A DNA stretch of 64,000 bases from an uncultured Hungatella sp. Its GTDB lineage: Bacteria > Bacillota > Clostridia > Lachnospirales > Lachnospiraceae. Made by a program: the position numbers and the translations under genes. Within the stretch, counting starts at the first letter, position 1, and every line of letters starts with the position of its first letter. Positions 60,539-64,000 of this stretch are shown here, one piece after another. The stretch is taken from NCBI GenBank assembly GCA_910585435.1, contig CAJUEJ010000010.1:83673-147672 (forward strand), written 5' to 3'. The notes beneath the pieces were generated by a model. That model saw only the letters and a list, made by a program, of their open reading frames with translations. It was not told where the DNA came from and did no database searches.

Positions 60539-62065
60539 ATGAGAAGGATATGGAGAGCAGGAGCTGGTATGGCTGTGACGTTAGCGTGTTCGATGGTGTT
60601 GGGAGGCTGCAGCTTTAAAAAGGAAATGCTGGAAAAATGGACTCCGTTTGGTGCAAAAGGTCTTAAAGGAGAAATTGAGCAGGTTGTTTTTACGGAATCC
60701 GATCGTGAATTAAAGAATCCCAACAGAGGTTTTTATCAGTTATACGAATTTATGATTACGGATGAGGAGACGGACTTTAAAACATATATTGAGGAGTGGT
60801 ATCCCCAGGTTGGGGATATCAGCCTTATGTTCATTCAGATAAACCTGCAGTCTTATAGGGAAGGGGACATATCTCCGGAGGGACTGGATAATATAGAGAG
60901 CTTGTTTTACACACTGGAAACGTATGAGAAACAGCTGATCATCCGTTTTGTATACGACAGGGAAGGGAAAGTCCTGGAGCATGAACCAGAGAGCCTGGAT
61001 ATCATACTGAGACATATGGAACAGCTGGAACATACGCTTAGGAAGCATTACAGACAGATTTTTATTGTCCAGGGGGTCTTTACAGGCAATTGGGGAGAGA
61101 TGAACGGCAGCCGGTACGATACGGAGGAAAACTGGAGAATACTGGCAGGAAAGCTTGCCAGGGTGACGGATGAATCCACATACCTCAGCGTCCGCACACC
61201 GGCTCAGTGGCGCAGCCTGATATCCATAACACAGGTGCCGAAGGGAGAGCTGCCATATAGACCTGAGGATTTCAACACGGAGGGCAATTTATTCATCACA
61301 GACGCCAGTCCTCTGTGGGGACGGCTGGGGCTGTTTAATGACGGCATGCTTGGCAATGAAAAGGATTATGGAACTTATGGTGAGCAGAAGGCCTCGGACA
61401 GGGTATGGGCAGCGGGATGGCAGAGGGAAGAGGAACTGGATTTTCAGGATGCTCTGTGCTGTCTGGTGCCTAACGGCGGAGAGACCATTGTGGAAAACCC
61501 ATACAATGATCTGCCAGGTGCGCTGAAGGATATGGCAGCGATGCATGTTACCTATCTGAATAAATGGCATGATCCGGCGGTTCTGAATAAGTGGGCGGAT
61601 ACCATTGTGGAGGAGGATGGATGCTTTAATGGCATGGACGGCTACACTTACGTGGAGCGCCATCTGGGCTATCGGCTTTTCATAGAATCAGCTCAGTTAA
61701 ACTACAGAAGGAGAGGCTCCCGCCTGTCGGTGAGAATCAATATGAAAAATGCAGGCTTCGCGCCTGTGTACAGGGAACCGGAGCTGAGGCTTGTGATTCA
61801 CAGAGAAGAAAGCCAGGAGGGAGCATCGGGTGAGGCATCAGTTTATCCGGTAGAGAGCCAGCTAGGCCAGCTTACAGGCGGAAATAAAACGGAAAAAGTG
61901 CTTTCTCTTCGGACAGAGATTAATCTGACAGATTTCCAGGAAGGAAGGTATGGGATTTACTTTTCTATGGTGGATCCTGACAGTCAGAAATACATTTATC
62001 TGGCGAATCAGCAGAATATGGATGAGTATGGGTACTGTTTGGGGTATGTTGAATTAAGCCGGTGA
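60539..62065 (+). CDS. DUF4832/DUF4874-type lipoprotein
   Basis: A 508-residue lipoprotein. The signal peptide MRRIWRAGAGMAVTLACSM ends in the lipobox VLGGC. A DUF4874-like region follows (KNPNRGFYQLYEFMI, LMFIQINLQSYREGDISPEG), then TIM-barrel-like segments (QIFIVQGVFTGNWGEMNGSR, YLSVRTPAQWRSLI) and a C-terminal beta-sandwich of DUF4832 type (RLSVRINMKNAGFAPVYREP). Gly-Glu-Met-Asn-Gly after the barrel strand may hold an acidic catalytic residue, so a glycoside hydrolase role on the exported polymer is plausible but not shown. The ATG at 60539 is preferred over a GTG at 60494 because the latter's GGAG is too close. It is co-directional and 80 bases after pelG. Confidence 0.8.
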   Translation: MRRIWRAGAGMAVTLACSMVLGGCSFKKEMLEKWTPFGAKGLKGEIEQVVFTESDRELKNPNRGFYQLYEFMITDEETDFKTYIEEWYPQVGDISLMFIQINLQSYREGDISPEGLDNIESLFYTLETYEKQLIIRFVYDREGKVLEHEPESLDIILRHMEQLEHTLRKHYRQIFIVQGVFTGNWGEMNGSRYDTEENWRILAGKLARVTDESTYLSVRTPAQWRSLISITQVPKGELPYRPEDFNTEGNLFITDASPLWGRLGLFNDGMLGNEKDYGTYGEQKASDRVWAAGWQREEELDFQDALCCLVPNGGETIVENPYNDLPGALKDMAAMHVTYLNKWHDPAVLNKWADTIVEEDGCFNGMDGYTYVERHLGYRLFIESAQLNYRRRGSRLSVRINMKNAGFAPVYREPELRLVIHREESQEGASGEASVYPVESQLGQLTGGNKTEKVLSLRTEINLTDFQEGRYGIYFSMVDPDSQKYIYLANQQNMDEYGYCLGYVELSR

Positions 62066-62300
62066 TTCTGTCAAAAAATGTTTGCAAATCTGACAGCGTT
62101 ACCATATATGTCCTCTGCTGGAAGGGACGATGGCACATGGGCTCTGCGCTGTCCCGAATGGAAAGAGGGGGAAGTAGTGCAATACGCAGACTTCTCTTAT
62201 AAGCAGGAGAGTATTTGATAAGGTCAGAGAGGCGGTGACAACAAACTGGTTCTTAATATTTGTGTATTTGCAAATTGTAAGGATTATAAGTTTAGAATGA
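62066..62300. other. Gap between lipoprotein and glycosyltransferase genes
   Basis: A 235-bp stretch with a weak 6-bp hairpin (CTGTCA...TGACAG, about 62067-62095) and a 36-codon frame listed separately. No convincing promoter or terminator was found. Confidence 0.4.
62108..62218 (+). CDS. Possible 36-residue small protein or remnant
   Basis: An ATG-started frame, MSSAGRDDGTWALRCPEWKE, then GEVVQYADFSYKQESI and TGA. The composition looks protein-like but no ribosome site precedes it, so it may be a remnant of a gene end. No family recognised. Confidence 0.25.
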   Translation: MSSAGRDDGTWALRCPEWKEGEVVQYADFSYKQESI

Positions 62301-63515
62301 ATGAAAAAAGTTCTTTTTGTAATCAACACGCTGGGACAGGCAGGAGCGGAGAAGGCCCTTATAGAATTCATAAAGAAAATATATAAGCCAGAATATGAAA
62401 TTTCTCTTTATGTCCTTATGGGGCAGGGAGAATTGGCAGACAAGTTTCCATCCTATGTCAGAATTTTGAATCGCTCCCTTAGCTGCCTGTCAGTGCTGAC
62501 AAAACAGGGGAGACGAAAGATGGCATTGAAGGTTTTTTGTGCATTTTGGCTTCATGGAGGATGGTGGGGAAAACTATATAGCATTATTCGATGTTTTGCG
62601 GATATGGTAAAAGAGAAAAGGATTCAGGTCAGTAAATTGTTTTGGCGTGTTCTTTCAGATGGCACAGAGCGTTTTGAGACGGAATTTGATCTGGCGGTTG
62701 CCTGGCTGGAAGGAGGCGCAGCTTACTATGTAGCCGATCATGTGAAGGCAAGGCAAAAAGCAGCATTTATACATATTGACTATGAAAGCGCAGGATATAC
62801 GAGAAATATGGATCGGGGATGCTGGGAACAATATGCCCGGATCTTTACGGTTTCTGAAGAAGTGAGAGGACATTTTCAGGCTTTTTATCCGGAATATGCA
62901 GAAAAAGTAAGTGTATTTGACAATTATATTGATCAGGATACTCTTCGTCTCCGTGCTACAGAACCAGGAGGATTTTCCGATGATTTTGACGGAATAAGGC
63001 TTTTGACAGTAGGAAGGCTGACTTACCAGAAGTCATACGATATTGCCATAGAGACTATGCGTATTTTGAAAGAATCAGGACAGAAGATAAGATGGTATAT
63101 ACTTGGTGAGGGAGAGCAAAGAAGATATCTGGAAAAAATGATAGACGCATCCGGTTTGAAAGAAGATTTTTTGCTGTTAGGTGCGGTTGAAAATCCATAT
63201 CCTTATTATGAGCAAACAGATATCTATGTGCATGCGACGCGGTTTGAAGGGAAGAGTATTGCGATCCAGGAGGCTCAGACTTTGGGATGTGCGATAATTG
63301 CTTCTGAATGTAGCGGTAACAGAGAACTGATTACTGACGGAAAAGATGGGATACTATGTAAACTTACTCCTCAGGCAGTTGCACATAGCATTATGAGACT
63401 TTTGGAAGATGAAGAGGAGCGAAAAAGGCTGGGGCAGACGGCAAGAACCAGGAAAACTCCTCAGGGACAGGAACAGCTTTTTAAGGATTTACTTGACAGC
63501 GATATTGAGAAATAA
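62301..63515 (+). CDS. GT4-family glycosyltransferase
   Basis: A 404-residue GT-B enzyme. The donor-site N-terminus is VLFVINTLGQAGAEKALIEF; the C-terminal domain has LLTVGRLTYQKSYDIAIETM, WYILGEGEQRRYLEKM and the E-x7-E motif in FEGKSIAIQEAQTLGCAIIA. GT4 enzymes of this kind add single hexoses to lipid-linked glycans. It follows the Pel-type operon in the same direction but after a 235-bp gap, so it may start a separate glycan cluster. Base composition drops (AT-rich) from here on, which suggests another acquired block. The next gene starts 27 bases after its stop. Confidence 0.9.
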   Translation: MKKVLFVINTLGQAGAEKALIEFIKKIYKPEYEISLYVLMGQGELADKFPSYVRILNRSLSCLSVLTKQGRRKMALKVFCAFWLHGGWWGKLYSIIRCFADMVKEKRIQVSKLFWRVLSDGTERFETEFDLAVAWLEGGAAYYVADHVKARQKAAFIHIDYESAGYTRNMDRGCWEQYARIFTVSEEVRGHFQAFYPEYAEKVSVFDNYIDQDTLRLRATEPGGFSDDFDGIRLLTVGRLTYQKSYDIAIETMRILKESGQKIRWYILGEGEQRRYLEKMIDASGLKEDFLLLGAVENPYPYYEQTDIYVHATRFEGKSIAIQEAQTLGCAIIASECSGNRELITDGKDGILCKLTPQAVAHSIMRLLEDEEERKRLGQTARTRKTPQGQEQLFKDLLDSDIEK

Positions 63516-63542
63516 ATAGGGTTTGGACGGAAAGGAGCATGC

Positions 63543-64000
63543 ATGGACATGTGGTATTGGCTGCCGGAGTATGGAAAAGTATTTTTGGGATATATGTTTT
63601 TAATGTTTCTCTGGCCTTCGGTTGTATTCAGAAGCCATCTGAGGGGAAAATCAAAGACATACTATTTTGGTTTCTGTGTTGCAGTGCCAATTATTATCAT
63701 AAATACAACGGTTCTGACTCTCGGTATTTTTCATATCTTAAGCGCAAAGGCCATCTTTCTGATATTTTACGGGATTTTCTGGTTTACTTTTGTAAAACAT
63801 ATGATTCTTCATTTCAGTAAGAATAAGGTGTCCTGCAAAAATATAAGCTGGTTAAGAATTCAAATAAGGATTAAGGAAAGCATATATTGTTTTGGGGAAA
63901 AACTGGTTTCCGGAGTTCGAAAATATGGTGCTTTAGGCTTGGTCACTCTATATGGGATGATATATTTTTCCTATGGGGCATTTCAGATATATTCATATGG
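63543..64000 (+). CDS. Multi-pass membrane protein, 3' end outside the window
   Basis: An ATG at 63543 behind AAAGGAG (63531-63537) opens a frame that runs without a stop to the end of the window (152 complete codons). The product starts MDMWYWLPEYGKVFLGYMFL and has at least three hydrophobic stretches: KVFLGYMFLMFLWPSVVF, FCVAVPIIIINTTVLTLGIF and AIFLIFYGIFWFTFV, then a basic loop and another helix. This pattern fits a polysaccharide polymerase or another multi-pass enzyme of a glycan cluster, but the family cannot be named from the fragment. Confidence 0.75.
   Translation, partial: MDMWYWLPEYGKVFLGYMFLMFLWPSVVFRSHLRGKSKTYYFGFCVAVPIIIINTTVLTLGIFHILSAKAIFLIFYGIFWFTFVKHMILHFSKNKVSCKNISWLRIQIRIKESIYCFGEKLVSGVRKYGALGLVTLYGMIYFSYGAFQIYSY

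Overview
The window looks like chromosomal DNA of a Gram-positive anaerobe of the Clostridia, most likely a Lachnospiraceae gut bacterium. This is inferred from gene content and order (plsX-acpP-rnc-smc-ftsY, a CapB/CapC-type capsule regulatory block, a two-gene SufC/SufB-like pair, AAA_14/DUF4143 ATPases), strong Shine-Dalgarno sites, and roughly 50% GC with islands of lower GC. No rRNA, tRNA or CRISPR array was seen.

Layout. 1-11 kb: the tail of an ABC exporter, a 198-bp nested palindrome, a MarR-MATE pair with a dyad-rich operator, a large orphan hybrid histidine kinase, a convergent kinase-like/MATE operon, a membrane-anchored acidic protein and a minimal SufC/SufB-like pair. 11-18.5 kb: a damaged stretch. 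A prepilin N-terminus is fused to a PilT ATPase, a DUF4860 gene and a transglutaminase-like lipoprotein gene meet head to head with both 5' ends missing, and a capsule regulatory block (CapC phosphatase, Wzz-like, CapB kinase) runs into a broken LCP gene and a priming glycosyltransferase that lacks its catalytic half. 18.5-28.3 kb: an island of IS66 and IS21 remnants, three decayed AlbA_2-type ATP-binding regulators, an XRE/S24 repressor and an apparently intact type III (RNA antitoxin/ToxN-AbiQ-like) toxin-antitoxin locus; a fragment of a second copy of the toxin lies next to the IS66 end.

28.3-38 kb: an AraC regulator, a GDP-L-fucose operon (gmd, fcl, manC, manA), a run of four hairpins, and a lower-GC module with two AAA ATPases (one with a PD-(D/E)XK-like domain) and a winged-helix-like protein. 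38-52 kb: housekeeping genes: a GltD-like oxidoreductase, ilvN-ilvC, two pseudopilins, plsX-acpP-rnc-smc-ftsY, threonine dehydratase and a ClC transporter.

52.4-64 kb: the most interesting part, a Pel-type exopolysaccharide operon with a consensus promoter overlapped by a perfect palindrome and a divergent XRE regulator. Its first gene fuses an SDR epimerase-like domain, which lacks the catalytic lysine of YxxxK, to a PelD-like membrane/GAF/degenerate GGDEF module that keeps an RxxD c-di-GMP I-site. PelE-like, DUF2194, PelF and PelG proteins and a DUF4832-type lipoprotein follow, then a further glycosyltransferase and a membrane protein cut by the window end. The model is c-di-GMP-gated synthesis and export of a cationic, Pel-like polysaccharide across a single membrane.
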